Assembly: GCA_037976565.1 (NCBI GenBank)
Contig: CP137682.1
Coordinates: 5,950,827-6,014,826, forward strand
Length of the DNA: 64,000 nucleotides
Direction: 5' to 3'
Origin: Mesocentrotus franciscanus
Taxonomy: Eukaryota; Echinodermata; Echinoidea; Camarodonta; Strongylocentrotidae
Each line of letters begins with the position of its first letter. Position 1 is the first letter of the stretch. Position numbers and translations under genes: made by a program. Under the pieces are notes generated by a model, which saw only the letters and a list, made by a program, of their open reading frames with translations, did not search any database and had not been told where the DNA came from. Below are positions 44,601-55,439 of the stretch, one piece after another.

Positions 44601-46878
44601 GCAAGAAATTTTCATAAATTTCAGGAACAATCCAGATTTGCAGGTTTCACTCAACAAGTCAAAGAAATACAATACTACACATTTGTGAAGTTTCAGTTTT
44701 AACAGTCTTTCCAGTGATGAGTTTATATCAAAGACTAAAAACTCTTACGTGACAAACTGCTTCTTTTCTCCAGCCGCCGATTTCTTCTTTCTCTTGAGGA
44801 TGACATGTGTAGGAAAGACATCAGCTTCTCCGATGAACATCCGCAGGGCTTCTTTCCCGACTCCAACAGGCAGGTTTCCACATCTCACTGCAAAGCCTTC
44901 CTTTCCTGAGTAATAAGAATTTGTTTTTATAATAAGAGGTGTTGTAGTCCAGTGGATATATCTCAGGACTGAGAACCATGATGTGCAGGAATGGAATTCC
45001 TGTTGCAGCATTAATATTCTTTTTGCCACACTCCACCCAGGTGAGATAAATGAGTACCTGGCAGAAATTAATTCCTTAAAATGCTCAAGCTCTGTAATTA
45101 TGGCAGCTGTTCTAAAGCTAGGTTTATAATAATGGAGTGCCAGGAGTGGCAATGTGCCAGTCATGAGCACTATACAAGCCTCCACTATTATTATTGTTAT
45201 TATTAAAGTAAACTGTAGGTCCACATTCACACATATACATTGGATTTCCAACATACATCCAGTAAAATGTTTTGCGCATTAGACTAGTTAAAAAGAAGGT
45301 TGAGTTCTGGGAAGAGGTGAAAAATAATTTGTGAGCGTTCATCATTGATATTATGCAAGTGTGGAAGAACATCAGAGAAAAAATGTTCCCTGAAAAGCAT
45401 GGCTCTTCAAATTCCTTAATATTCTAAATATGGCATGTAACAGCATAACAATCGGGACAGATTTTTATGCCACATGTTCGTGTAGTCCCATATACACCTT
45501 TCTGTGTACAGTGCTTGTAACTTTACCAAGACTGGGCCTAATTTCTTATCATTCTGATGATTCCAGAACCTTGCAATACACACCAATACTTTATGCTAGA
45601 TGATCAACCTTTTCTGATCGATTCCACACCGTTTCTTTCACAATGGAATCGCATGACCAGAACTCAACTTTATCTTTAAGTTCAGTTCCTATTAAACTCT
45701 TACCCATTATTACAATTTGGTTGTTACAGTAAAACTGGGCTAGTTGATCTGTCTTTTTAAAGCTCTTTACCTACTACATCTTTCAGACAACCAATCATTA
45801 TATAGGCTGTAAGCTCGTTAGAAAACTGCATCTTTGTGCATTAAACTTTTAATGAAACTATACCACATAGTAAAAACACTTCACCTGTGGTGAGAGAAAA
45901 ATATATATATTTCTCCTTCTGATAATAAATCCATTTTTTCTTCAATTATCTAAGACTTCATAAATAATAGAACTATTCAACAATGCTTATGGTCTAAATA
46001 ATTGCAATAGGTTCATTCATACATCATACATGTAGATATATTTCTCTTTCTAAATATGCATCAAATTAAAGAACCTTCTTACCTGGTTTTTCTTTCTTTG
46101 CCTGTGGTTCTCCCGACTCACTATTGGAACGTTTCCTTTTCTTTCCCCTCTTCTTGCTCTTCTTTTTCTTTCCTTTGTCATCTCCTTCGCTCTTTTCAAC
46201 ATTTTCATTGCTGGGTTCATCTCCTGAGACTGTCTCATCTGTAACCTTTTTCTTTTTCTTCTGCTTCTTTTTACTTTGTCCATTTTCGATGATTTCCTTG
46301 GCGACTTTCTGTTCCTTTTGGGGAGATTCCTGACTAGCAAGTGTGGCCTTAAATTCCTCTAATCCCAAGGATTTTCTCTTTAATATTGGAAAATCAATCT
46401 CTACATCTTCTACTTCAACATCTTCATCAGTTGTTTTCTTCTTCTTCCTCCCTGATTTCCTCAAGATTTTCTCGTCCTGATCTTTGTCAGCTTTCTCTTT
46501 TTTAACACTTGGTGTTCCTTTGGAAACCTGCCATTTTGAGGTTGAACTCTGCAATTTCTTGGTTGAGCTGCTCATTTTGGAAACACCACCTCCCATTTTA
46601 CTCACAGTCTTAGATTTCACAGGACTTTGGTGGAGATCTTTGTCAAGTTCACCTTCATCATCATTGCTACCATCTTGAAAGAACAACTTCTTAGCAACCA
46701 AGTCATCCTTTGATGGAGTCTTCATGCTATCTTTCTTGATTTTAGCTTCACTCTTTGGGCGTTTCTTCCCGCTCGACATCCGATTCAAGATGGCTTCTTT
46801 GGGGAGTTTTTGGGCTGCCATTGATTTGCTGAGCTTTGCCTTCTTTATTTTCTTCTTCTGTTCAGGTGACAAGTCCAT
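41634..46878 (-). CDS. Lysine-rich two-RRM nucleolar-type RNA-binding protein
   Basis: Exons (minus strand, first to last): 46083-46878, 44749-44905, 44296-44435, 42559-42703, 41634-41763. All phases agree, giving 1368 bp and 455 residues. An in-frame TAA lies five codons upstream of the ATG. Residues 1-265 are disordered and Lys/Glu/Ser-rich, with several KKKKKK/KKRGKKRKR nuclear signals. RRM1 (about 270-352) has RNP2-like VRCGNLP (272-278) and a diverged RNP1 (QFVTYATVIC). RRM2 (about 371-446) has LFVSNL (372-377) and a canonical RNP1, RGYAFVWL (412-419), created across the last splice junction. A short tail ends GKQEP. The layout fits RBM34 (yeast Nop12) or a nucleolin-like factor. RBM34 is my best guess, not a firm call. 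It probably acts in pre-rRNA maturation. Confidence 0.85.
42159..42532. mobile_element. Foldback element with AGCCAGAAGGGCGTTAACTC ends
   Basis: A 24-bp perfect inverted pair (GCCAGAAGGGCGTTAACTCA on the left, TGAGTTAACGCCCTTCTGGC on the right) bounds about 370 bp with a GAGA-rich interior. A third, internal copy of the terminal word (GGAGCCAGAAGGACATTAA) is at about 42468. It lies in the last intron of the RRM gene. Confidence 0.75.
42785..43097. mobile_element. Foldback MITE with GGGGGTGTTTCACAAAGATC ends
   Basis: The left end GGGGGTGTTTCACAAAGATC, then AAGTTGAACTTA and CTAAGTTGGACTT, is mirrored by AAGTCCAACTTAGAGTTAAG and GATCTTTGTGAAACACCCCC. About 310 bp, in the third intron of the RRM gene. 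No internal ORF. Confidence 0.85.
44935..45205 (+). mobile_element. tRNA-derived SINE in RRM-gene intron 1
   Basis: The head GTTGTAGTCCAGTGGATATA is box A-like, but box B is eroded (GGAATGGAATTCCTG). The body CCACACTCCACCCAGGTGAG is followed by GAGTACCTGGCAGAAATT and an (ATT)n tail. It belongs to the same family as the SINE at 33830 but is more diverged. It lies antisense in the intron between 44905 and 46083, and an ORF that reads from the exon into it is spurious. Confidence 0.7.
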
Positions 46879-47990
46879 CTTCCTGCTAATTTATCCAATG
46901 TCTCTTGATATTAAGCCTGAAATGAGATTTATTAAAAAGAAATAGCCCATCATTTTAAAGGTCTACATCCACATCAACTTTCTAAGAATTTTCACTAAAC
47001 CAACATTATCCATCTTGTGTGTTTGAACTGTCGGTCTGCTGGGATGTTCCCATTTAAAAGCTGAAAGGTAATGCAAAGTTTTGGGAAAGTTTGAAAATTG
47101 GATGGATAGTAATTCTTTAAAATTTTGATATATTTGGATGCCCCTGTGGATGTATTATAAGCACTAGAAAATGTAGCCCCTAAAACACTTCTGCTTTTGA
47201 GAAATTGAATAATCAAAATTTACCGGTGCTCCCGGTAAATTTCAAATATTTCAAATAGCGCCTAAGGCCATTCCATGGAACATGTAGCTGCGACCATGAA
47301 AATCTCAGAATATGAAGTTCTGATATATAATTTCCAAACGGGAATAGCAAATCAGTCGATTGTAGTCAAGAAACATTGTTTTAAAGCTAAAGTAATATCA
47401 GTCTTGAGAGGGAGCTATACAACATAAAGAATTTATTATTTACAATTTCATCTCTTTAGACTCGATTTCAACCGCGACAACGATCATTGAATATCGTACA
47501 ATCGCATATGCTTCCAATATGTTCATTTGAACCAAATTCATGACCCCATACCAAAACTTTGTATTACCTTTAAGTCTTCAAACCTTTAAATATATGTGCC
47601 TTGTTGAATTATGCAGTTATGCACACACTATAGTTTAAACAAAAGCGCACATCTGCCCGAAACCCATCGTCTGCATGCACTTGTATTGTGCAGCGATTTA
47701 CCGTGAAACCTGTGAGACAGAGAAAGTGTTTACTAATGTCTTCGTTTTTAGTAAAAATACTCCAAAAAAGATAAGAAAATTGACACAAAACAGGTCATGA
47801 CCCATTATTTGAACAATTGTTGAAGATGTAGTTGATATTTTGTATGTTATAGTAGGGTATCTCCATACCAAAGTATGGTCACAGTTCTGAAAAGCGCAGG
47901 ATTTTTAAAGTTCCAATATTTGGGCAAGAAGGTGGCCAGATTGAATGTAATGTATTTTGATGTTGAAGTAACATTTTAGTTCTTACCATA
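46879..47990. other. 5' flank of the RRM gene
   Basis: Probably contains the promoter and any 5'UTR exon. On the minus strand a CATTTCAG just above 46919 could be a 5'UTR acceptor. A small palindrome, AAATTTACCGG-x-CCGGTAAATTT, is at about 47216-47241. No other coding signal. Confidence 0.45.
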
Positions 47991-47992
47991 AT

Positions 47993-48860
47993 CAGTAGGG
48001 GTGCTGGTTAGAGAATAAGGATCCTCCACATATACAAGGATATCTTCGTAACGCGGAAAAATCGCATCCTAAAAAATAAGGATCGTCCCTATTTTTCGCG
48101 GACAATCCTTATTTCCGATCCGCGCATTGGCGATGCGAAAAATGAATTCCGCGATGATGCTCCTTGATGCATTTCACACTTACTTTGCACAGAGAGGTTC
48201 ATGTTATGAACGATAAATCCTCGGGAAGATGGACAACCCGTAAAAGTAGACGGTGAACTGGGGGTATTTTATTACGCAGAATTTTTTTTCGCACTGCCAG
48301 CAAGCGGATTGGAAACCCTACACCCACAGAGTGCCGAAGAAAAAAAAAAGTCAGCGAAAATGTGGACGATCCTTATTTTTAGGACGCGATTTGTCCGTGT
48401 TTACGAGGATATCCTTGCTTATGCAAAGCCAAGCCAAAGGATCCTCATTCTCGGACCAGGGCGGCGCCCTTAGCCCTACTGATAATGTATTAACAGTCCG
48501 AGAATGAGGAACGTCCGCATAAATGAGGATATCCTTGTATACGCGGACAAAATGCATCCTAAAAAATAAGGATTGTCCTCATTTTCGCAGACATTTGTTT
48601 TCTTCAGCGCTCTGCGGGTTTCGGGTTTCCGATCCCTGCCTGAAAAACGGATTCCGCGTAATAAAATACCCCAAGTTACCCGTCTACTTTTATTATGGGT
48701 TGTCCGTCTTCCCAAGGATTTATCGCTCATAACGTGAAAGTCTCTGTACAAAGTCAAAGTAAAATGCATCAAGAAAATCATCGCGGAACCCGTTTTTCGC
48801 ATCACTAACGCGCGTGGCATAAAATTCATCAAGGCCACTGTCCAATATTGGTCGGGTGAG
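47993..48860. mobile_element. Compound foldback element
   Basis: The first half, about 47993-48481, has its own inverted ends (CAGTAGGGG / CCCTACTG). ATAAT occurs on both flanks. The second half, about 48490-48860, carries the same words partly in direct and partly in inverted orientation: GAGGATATCCTTGTATACGC against CAAGGATATCTTCGTAACGC, GATAAATCCTCGGGAAGA against TCTTCCCAAGGATTTATC, and CGCGTAATAAAATACCCC against GGGGGTATTTTATTACGC. The region is a nested or head-to-head pair of one family. Confidence 0.65.
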
Positions 48861-50161
48861 GGAAGGGTAGATTTCGGACGCATTTTAGGGTTTGTTTACA
48901 TGCCTCTCCGCGCACATCTATGGGAGCAGTTTAAGGCTAGGTGATATCAATCACTCCAGCAAAGCATAGACAGTCAATGCTAATGCGTATTGACCTCTAG
49001 CGCCGCACTACGTGTTAATAGGCAGGATTTTCACATGTGAATAGTCAATACACTTATAACACACAAATGCACACAATGAATACGATGTGGCTGATCGGCA
49101 AGTTCGACAGTAGACTCACAATTTGAATTTTTAAATTATTCTTTCTAACATCGGTAAGTTCAAAAAATTGTATTTTACTGCCATTTTGATTTAGGTGTCA
49201 TCAATTGTCACTAAACTTAAGTACTGATTTTTAATTTTAGTGAAATCAGTTGAGTTTTGTACAGTGGTGTTTGAAATGTTGAGAATCAATAGCACAGCTA
49301 ATTTAATACACAGCCAGGATAGTAAAACAGCTGTCTGTGTGATATCAATATCAATATTTCTTTCACATTAATTATCACCAAAGTGACCAAGCCCTGGCTT
49401 AAGCCTAATAAGGCTTGAAGGCTATAATAGACATGGCTTTTCTTTATTTCCTCAAGACCTCACTTGCTTGTGAAACTTGTAAACAGGATGGCTGATAATC
49501 AGCCACCAGGCTTAAGCCCTCCGCCCCCACCCATGGATTTACCCTCGCAAATACACTTCACATGCGTTCTATCAGTATCAGAATCTTGTAACTCCACCCA
49601 CACAAAAAATAACACGTCGGACTGCAGTAGACCTACCATGACATGAGAATATTTCGGTAAAATGTCCAGTTATTCTGCATAATACTGGACTAATACTAAT
49701 ATATCACTAAAAATAAAACAATAAAGTGACGTTTACCTTCAGAGTGTAAATATTCTGTGTTTCGTCAAAATGCAATGTTAAACTTCCAGCATAATTCGGC
49801 TTAACATCTGAAGTTAGTATGCAAAGCAGTCGATATGACACATGTGCGCTAGTCGTGTTAACACGTGTTAGACCCATATACACCGGATCGGATCGGATAT
49901 GGGCTACGGCTACAGGGCAGCTCATCGCCAAGTAAGCTCCAGTCAGCCTCCAGAGCGTCGCGCCCCTGGGAAGTGAACAATAATTATTGGCAATTTTTCG
50001 AATTTTCCTACACGAGAAAATGTTACTTATTCAAACCTCGGGGGGGGGGGCTGAATCAATCCTGTTTGAATTAATTTTACAATTGATGCGACGTATATAG
50101 GCAGGTGGATAAAAAGAAAAAAGGATTAAAATAAATAAATTAATTATATATTTCTTTAGGT
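48861..50161. other. Intergenic, with one weak exon candidate
   Basis: Mostly featureless. At about 49487-49543 an ATG-started segment encodes MADNQPPGLSPPPPPMDLP, preceded by TTGTAAACAG, which could be a splice acceptor. I cannot connect it to another exon or to a known protein, so it is not called a gene. Confidence 0.3.
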
Positions 50162-50620
50162 TCTAGCCTCTAGGACACCTACCCCCTGGACAACCACCCC
50201 GGATAACCACCCCTAGGATAACCACCCTCTAGGACAACTACCCCCTAGGGCAACTACCCCCTAGCTATAATAGGGCAACCGGCACCCTCTATATACTACG
50301 TACCCCTAGGACAAGTGACCCCCTGACAACTACCCCCAGACAACCATCCTCTAGGACAACCCCCGGACAACTATCCTAGGGGGTAGTTTTCCGGGTTAGT
50401 TGTCCCAGGGGTAGTTGTCTGGGGAGTTTTTGTCCGGGGTAGTTGTCCGGGAGGTAGTTGTCCTAGGGGGTAGTTGTCTGGGAGTAGTTGTCCGGGGGTA
50501 GTTGTCCTAGAGGGCGGTTGCCCTAGGAGGTAGTTGTCCTAGGGGTGGTTGTCCTAGAGGGTGGTTATCCTAGGGGTGGTTATCCGGGGGTGGATGTCCA
50601 GGGGGTAGGGTAGGTGTCCG
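50162..50620. repeat. Minisatellite arranged as an inverted repeat
   Basis: From about 50165 to 50368 a 14-17 bp word of the type CTAGGACAACTACCCC is repeated a dozen or so times with variants. From about 50369 to 50620 the reverse complement (GGGGTAGTTGTCCTAG type) is repeated a similar number of times. The block as a whole can fold into one long imperfect hairpin with almost no loop. Confidence 0.85.
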
Positions 50621-50817
50621 GATACGATTTCTGTAGACAGAAATAACCGTCTGGTATGGGTCATTCTTTAATAAAACTGACATTTGTCAACATTCCCCAT
50701 ACACATAATTATGTATAGAGGCGGTCAGAGGAGCCAGATGTAATCTTAGCGGAACAACCGTCGATATCAGAGACTGAAGCTTTCGGTCTAATATTTCTGT
50801 TGAAATCTGCATCATCA

Positions 50818-50993
50818 CCAGGGCTCCGTTGCATAAAAACTATCATTGATGGTAACTTTGCCATTGATGTTATGTTGCATGGAAACCTTCATTTGATTGG
50901 CTGTTGAGTGATGTTACCATGGCATTTAAAATTGATGGCAAAGTTACCATCAATGGTAAGTTTTATGTAACGTGGCCCAGGTGGCATAATGGG
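50818..50993. mobile_element. Foldback MITE with CCAGGGCTCCGTTGCATAAA ends
   Basis: The left arm GGCTCCGTTGCATAAAAACT, then CATTGATGGTAACTTTGCCA, is mirrored by ATGGCAAAGTTACCATCAAT and AGTTTTATGTAACGTGGCCC. About 175 bp in total. No ORF. Confidence 0.8.
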
Positions 50994-51219
50994 CAATTGT
51001 TTTTTAAAGGGCGGGGGGATGCGGATAAGCCGGATATTGACGATAACGGTCAATATGTGGGCCTACAAACTACGTTTTAGCTATGGCGTACTGTTTTTTG
51101 TTATGTTGATTATTCATGAGCCTAGAATACTTTTCATCCACCCACTATAACAAATTACTCGATTGCTTCTTTACACTTTGAGCAATGAGATGATAACTTA
51201 ATATCCTATCCATTATCCA

Positions 51220-52820
51220 GGGGCGGTGGAGCGTCTTACAAAGTGGGGGCACCAACAAAAAGGGGCACTTTCTGGGAAAAGAGGCACCTACAAAGGGAAA
51301 CCTCAATATGCCATGTTTAGACATTGGTATATACCCCTACATTGTGATTACATTATCAGGGATGATTTCAATGTTTGTTTCTCTCTTTACATGGTCTACG
51401 ATACTGCTTAAGCATCATACTTTACAGTTGGGTGTGATGGTCTGAATATATTTATTTGCGAGCGAGCGAAGCGACCGTGCAAAAATGTTAAGATTTGTGA
51501 GGTCGCAGTGCAAAAAACTACATCTTATAAAGAGGGGGGAAAAACTATTCTGATGGGGTTTTACGCACAATCTAATCATGAACGACTGAAGAGATATTTA
51601 ATCAGAAACATAATTATATCAACTTTAAATGCGAGCTTTCGGCGAAATTCATGAAAAATTGCTCTTAGTTGCTTTGAATTATGAGCACATTTTATGGTGA
51701 AAGGAAAAAGGGGCACATATCCAAAGGAAAAATGACACTTATTAGAAAAGAAAAGGAGCACGTGTCAAAGTAAAAAGGGAAATTATCGGATGTAAAAATA
51801 TGGCACTTCTCGCACCTGATAAGGGGCACTCACCAGAGATGAAAAAGGCACTTATGAGAACGAAAAATGGGCACTTATTACAAAGGAGAATTAGGGGCAA
51901 TTATCAGAAGGAAAATGGCACTAATTAGGAAGGATAAGGGGCACGTGTCAAAATAACAGGGGCACTTATTACAAAGTTAAAGAGGGCATGTCTCAAATTT
52001 GAATCAGGGCACTTGAAAAGGAGCACTTATAAGAATAAAAAGAGGCAATTGTCAAAATATGAGGGACACGTACCTCTCACATTTGAAAAGAGGCAGAATT
52101 AAGAGGTGAATGGGCATTTATCAGAGGTGGTAGGGGGCACTTTTGTACCTGAAAAGGGGCACTCACCTGAGATGAATAGGGGCACTTGTGAGAAAAGAAA
52201 GGGTAACTTATTACAAAGGAAAATTGGCACTTGTCGTAGGAAAAGGGGCATCTATGAGATTTTAATAGAGGTATTTATCAGAGGTGTGAGTATAGGGGCA
52301 TTTATGAGAAGGGGAAGTGGCTCTTATTTTTAAAAAGGGGCATTTATCAGAAGGAAAAAGGGCACATATTAGAAAAGGGGAGGCACGTGTCAAAATAAAA
52401 AGGGCACTTATCAGAGATGAGAAGGGGCACTCATCAAAGATTAGAAAGGGGCACTTATCTGAAGAGGAAGGACCACTTATTACAAAAGTAAAATTGGCAC
52501 TTCTCAGATTTAAATAAGGCAACTGTCAGAGGTAAAGGGGCACTTATCAGAGTTGGTAAGCGGCACTTATAAGAATGTAGAACGGGCACCTATCCTATGT
52601 AAAAAAGGGGCACTTTAGTTTTTTTTGCCTGACTATAAATTTGGGAATTTGTCATTTTCCAACAAACGCATACAAAAGTATCATTTACAAAAAAGTGAGA
52701 AAAATAAACGGAAATCCTGTCATTTCAGCAACATTTGTAAATCACTGGTATCGAATTAGAATTATTTAGAAATAAACTAAGTTTGAATTTTATTGCCCCC
52801 CCCCCTCCCATCAGTACGCC
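51220..52820 (+). mobile_element. Element filled with degenerate AAGGGGCACTTAT array
   Basis: The left end CCAGGGGCGGTGGAGCG and right end TACGCCAGTGG resemble hAT termini, but I found no matching 8-bp flanks. The interior has dozens of imperfect 25-35 bp units of the form GGGGCACTTATCAGAAGGAAAA. The right part (52710-52810) shares AAATCACTGGTATCGAATTA and neighbouring sequence with the hAT element at 28687-29663. The same array family appears reversed at 63540-64000. Confidence 0.6.
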
Positions 52821-52962
52821 AGTGGATATATATGTTCCGCCGAGACTACGTCAGGCTTAATTCTCCGAGCGTCATGCAACAGACAGAATATGTACCTTTT
52901 ATTTACTTGTTATTATCATTTTTTTTATCCTTCAAGCAGACGGATTTTACTGTTTAGGATTA

Positions 52963-53325
52963 AAGCCCCTCTAAAGTGTTGGGAGCCCCAAATACGCCAA
53001 ATATTTGACGGCAAAATTTCACTTTCAGTTGTAGCATAATGTGAGAAAGGGTGTCATTTACGGCACACTTCTGCAAAGATCCCAAAAAAAAAAAAAAAAA
53101 AAAAAATGTGTTTGAAGACAAATATTGATGAAAGAATACAAAATTGGGGTTCTCTGTTGTACGCAGAAAACCTAAATGTTGTATCCTTTCATCAATATTC
53201 GACTTCAAACACATTTGTTCTGAAAATCCTTGCAGAAATGTGTCTTAAATGACATCCTCTTTCACATTATGATATTTTTGTTGTCATCAAATTTTTGGGG
53301 CTCCCAACACCTTAGAGTGGCTTTA
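52963..53325. mobile_element. Foldback MITE, family with AAAGCCCCTCTAAAG ends, copy 2
   Basis: Homologous to 35624-35975: the same ends (TAAAGCCCCTCTAAAGTGTT and TTAGAGTGGCTTTAA), and inner words ACACTTCTGCAAAGAT and GTGTTTGAAGACAAATATTG, plus a run of about 25 A's near 53083. Both flanks can be read as TTAA. Confidence 0.8.
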
Positions 53326-53444
53326 AAGGAGCAATCTCTGCCCCGATAAATATTTTTCTCTTTATTTCAAATGAGCTATCTCTCAAAGTTGAGCGTGCTC
53401 CCTTGATCCAAGTATGCTCCTTCGATCCACCTGGAGTGATCCCT

Positions 53445-53590
53445 GAATCCACCTGTACGTGCTCCCTTCACCCACCTGTGCTCTGGTCTTGGATTCACCT
53501 GGAGTGCTCCCTGAATCCACCTGTACGTGCTCCCTTCACTCACTTGTGCTCTGGTCTTGGATTCACCTGGAGCGCTCCCTGAATAAATAC
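53445..53590 (+). repeat. 68-bp tandem repeat, about two copies
   Basis: GAATCCACCTGTACGTGCTC starts at 53445 and again at 53513, and the third unit breaks off at 53581 (GAATAAATAC). Each unit also carries GTGCTCTGGTCTTGGATTCA. Related shorter CACCTGGAGTG words precede it. Confidence 0.85.
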
Positions 53591-54073
53591 TGTATGTTCT
53601 CATTGGATCATGGAGAACATATGGAGAACACTCCTAGCTCCTGGATCGGCCACCTAAGCCCCTAGCTCCACATGTGCTCCTTGCAGTAGCGTAGCGTGTG
53701 CTCAGTCATTGAGGGGGCACCAGTCTTCAGTCTACTAGGAGGAGTTAAAAAGTTACGCGTCACCCCAATCATTTGCTTTCCAACCCTCACATACATAGAC
53801 GTAAGGGCTCATTTTTGCGTGAGGGCCGCGAGGGCTATACTATACTATCCGGATCTCATATATTGCGCGCAAGCAAAGCGAGCGAGTAAATACAATGGCA
53901 CTTTTATTATGGAAAAAATGTTTTTAGTCATCAATATACCTGCACTACGTAAATGTAAAATTATAATTTCGGTCATTTTGTTGCCAGGAATCATCCTGAG
54001 GTATCAATTTTGCGAGGAAAGAAGCGAACGAGGGGAAATAAGTCACTTTGTTGTGGTATACATTTCATTTTAA

Positions 54074-54182
54074 AGAAGAAGAAGAGGAAGAAGAAGAAGA
54101 GGAATAAGAAGAAGAAGAGGAGGAGGAGGAAGAAGAAGAAGAAGAAGGAGAAGAAGAAAAAGAAGAGGAAAAAGAAGAAGAA
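54074..54182 (+). repeat. Polypurine (GAA/GAG)n tract
   Basis: About 110 bp of AAGAAG/GAGGAG triplets. Basic (Lys/Arg) and Phe-rich ORFs on the two strands are composition artefacts. Confidence 0.95.
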
Positions 54183-54189
54183 TTCGGGA

Positions 54190-55430
54190 GCCATGCTGCC
54201 CGAATCATGACGATATTCGGGCAACAGGTGTCCGAATATCTTCATATCATCATGGGGATGTTCATTGACCTCGCTGCCTGAAACTATCCCGTTTATCAAT
54301 TTTGCGAGAGAGGAATAATACACTTTACTATCTCGGAAATAAAAATTCCTCATCAAAATACCCAAAGTTATAAATATTTGGGCATCTTGCGGTTTCTCAG
54401 ATACTTTGTTTCCATGAAGTTGACGTTACTCCAAAATATATTTTAATATAACTAAAATACTCTCGCTGCAGCCCCGTTTAAAAAACGTTGTACTAGATGG
54501 TCAAAATTTGAGGGGCAGAATTACTAGGCCGACTTTAGAGAGGGAAAATTTTGCATTTGAATGTGAAGTTGACACACATACATACTCTCTCTGTCTCTTT
54601 TACCCGTATGTCTTCTATCTTTCACTCCTCTCTCTATTTTCTTCTCTGCTCTACTTTACATTAAGGACGCAGATCCGAGCACCTTAAACTATTTTTCGAA
54701 TGCATGTCTTACACAGATTTCATTTAAAATCTAATTAACATTCAGTCCCCACGTTACTGATTTAAATCATATTATAATCTGTTAAGAGCGTTTTCGAGCA
54801 ATCTATCTCCTCATGTCATCTCACGTTCTTTTCCTTTTCCTTCTTCTCTCCCCTCGCGCTCTCACCTTTTTTGTTTTCTTTTTTTTTTGCCGTTCGATTG
54901 GGAAAGAAGGCACATGCCCCCAGTGCCCCCTCCTCGCAGCATGGCTCATTGGATCCACTTCATAAGCCGATAGGCCTATAATACAGGCTCATCAAAACAC
55001 GCTTGGCAATGCATCGCTACTTCAACCGCGTATGTGCCTACTAATAATTTTATATGAGAGTAAAAACATTACGGCCAAATTTTTAACACGAGCCAGCGTC
55101 TTCTTCATATTTAGGTCTAATGATCCCGATACATGATAGCATATTTAACGGTGGTAGATTCAGCGGTCAGGGAGTAATACCACTACTAATAATAAATAAT
55201 TTTGTTTACCCAGGGAAGCCTCATCAGCATCAAAGGTATTCTTCCTGAGGGCCCTGCAATTATTGTTACCCCAACAACTGCAGGTACCCACTTACACCTG
55301 GATGGAGAGTGGCAAAGGACGTTAGTGCCAAGCTGGCATGGGTGTCGATCCCAGGGGGTGGGGGATATATCCCCCTCCCCCAATATTCCAGGTGGGGGTG
55401 GCCTGTACAATCATCCCCCCCCCAATAATT
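54190..55430. repeat. Dispersed repeat region, copy 1
   Basis: Aligns in direct orientation with 61945-63500: ATGCTGCCCGAATCATGACG and ATCATGGGGATGTTCATTGA; then a block with ACATACTCTCTCTGTCTCTT and ATTTCGTCC/AGTCCCCACGTTACTGA; then GAGAGTAAAAACATTACGGC; and finally a SINE. The two copies flank the lipocalin gene. No coding capacity is seen. Confidence 0.75.
55195..55360 (-). mobile_element. tRNA-derived SINE, minus strand, 5' truncated
   Basis: The minus strand reads CACTCTCCATCCAGGTGTAA then GTGGGTACCTGCAG and GGGCCCTCAGGAAGAATACC. This is the same body as in the SINE at 63335-63500 and partly as in 33830-34115. The pol III head is degraded: GGGATCGACACCCATGCCAGC replaces box B. Confidence 0.65.
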
Positions 55431-55439
55431 CACCATCAA

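Noticed and set aside
44745..45254. 169-codon ORF read as one protein
   Set aside because: Its 3' part is the second exon of the RRM gene. Its 5' part is intron and an antisense SINE. The splice acceptor at 44906-44907 with matching phase is the better model.
49464..49646. Possible first exon (MADNQPPGLSPPPPPMDLP)
   Set aside because: No second exon or homologue could be attached; kept only as a note in the intergenic entry.
54010..54365. Lys/Arg-rich and Phe-rich ORFs
   Set aside because: They cross the (GAA)n tract; there is no protein character outside it.
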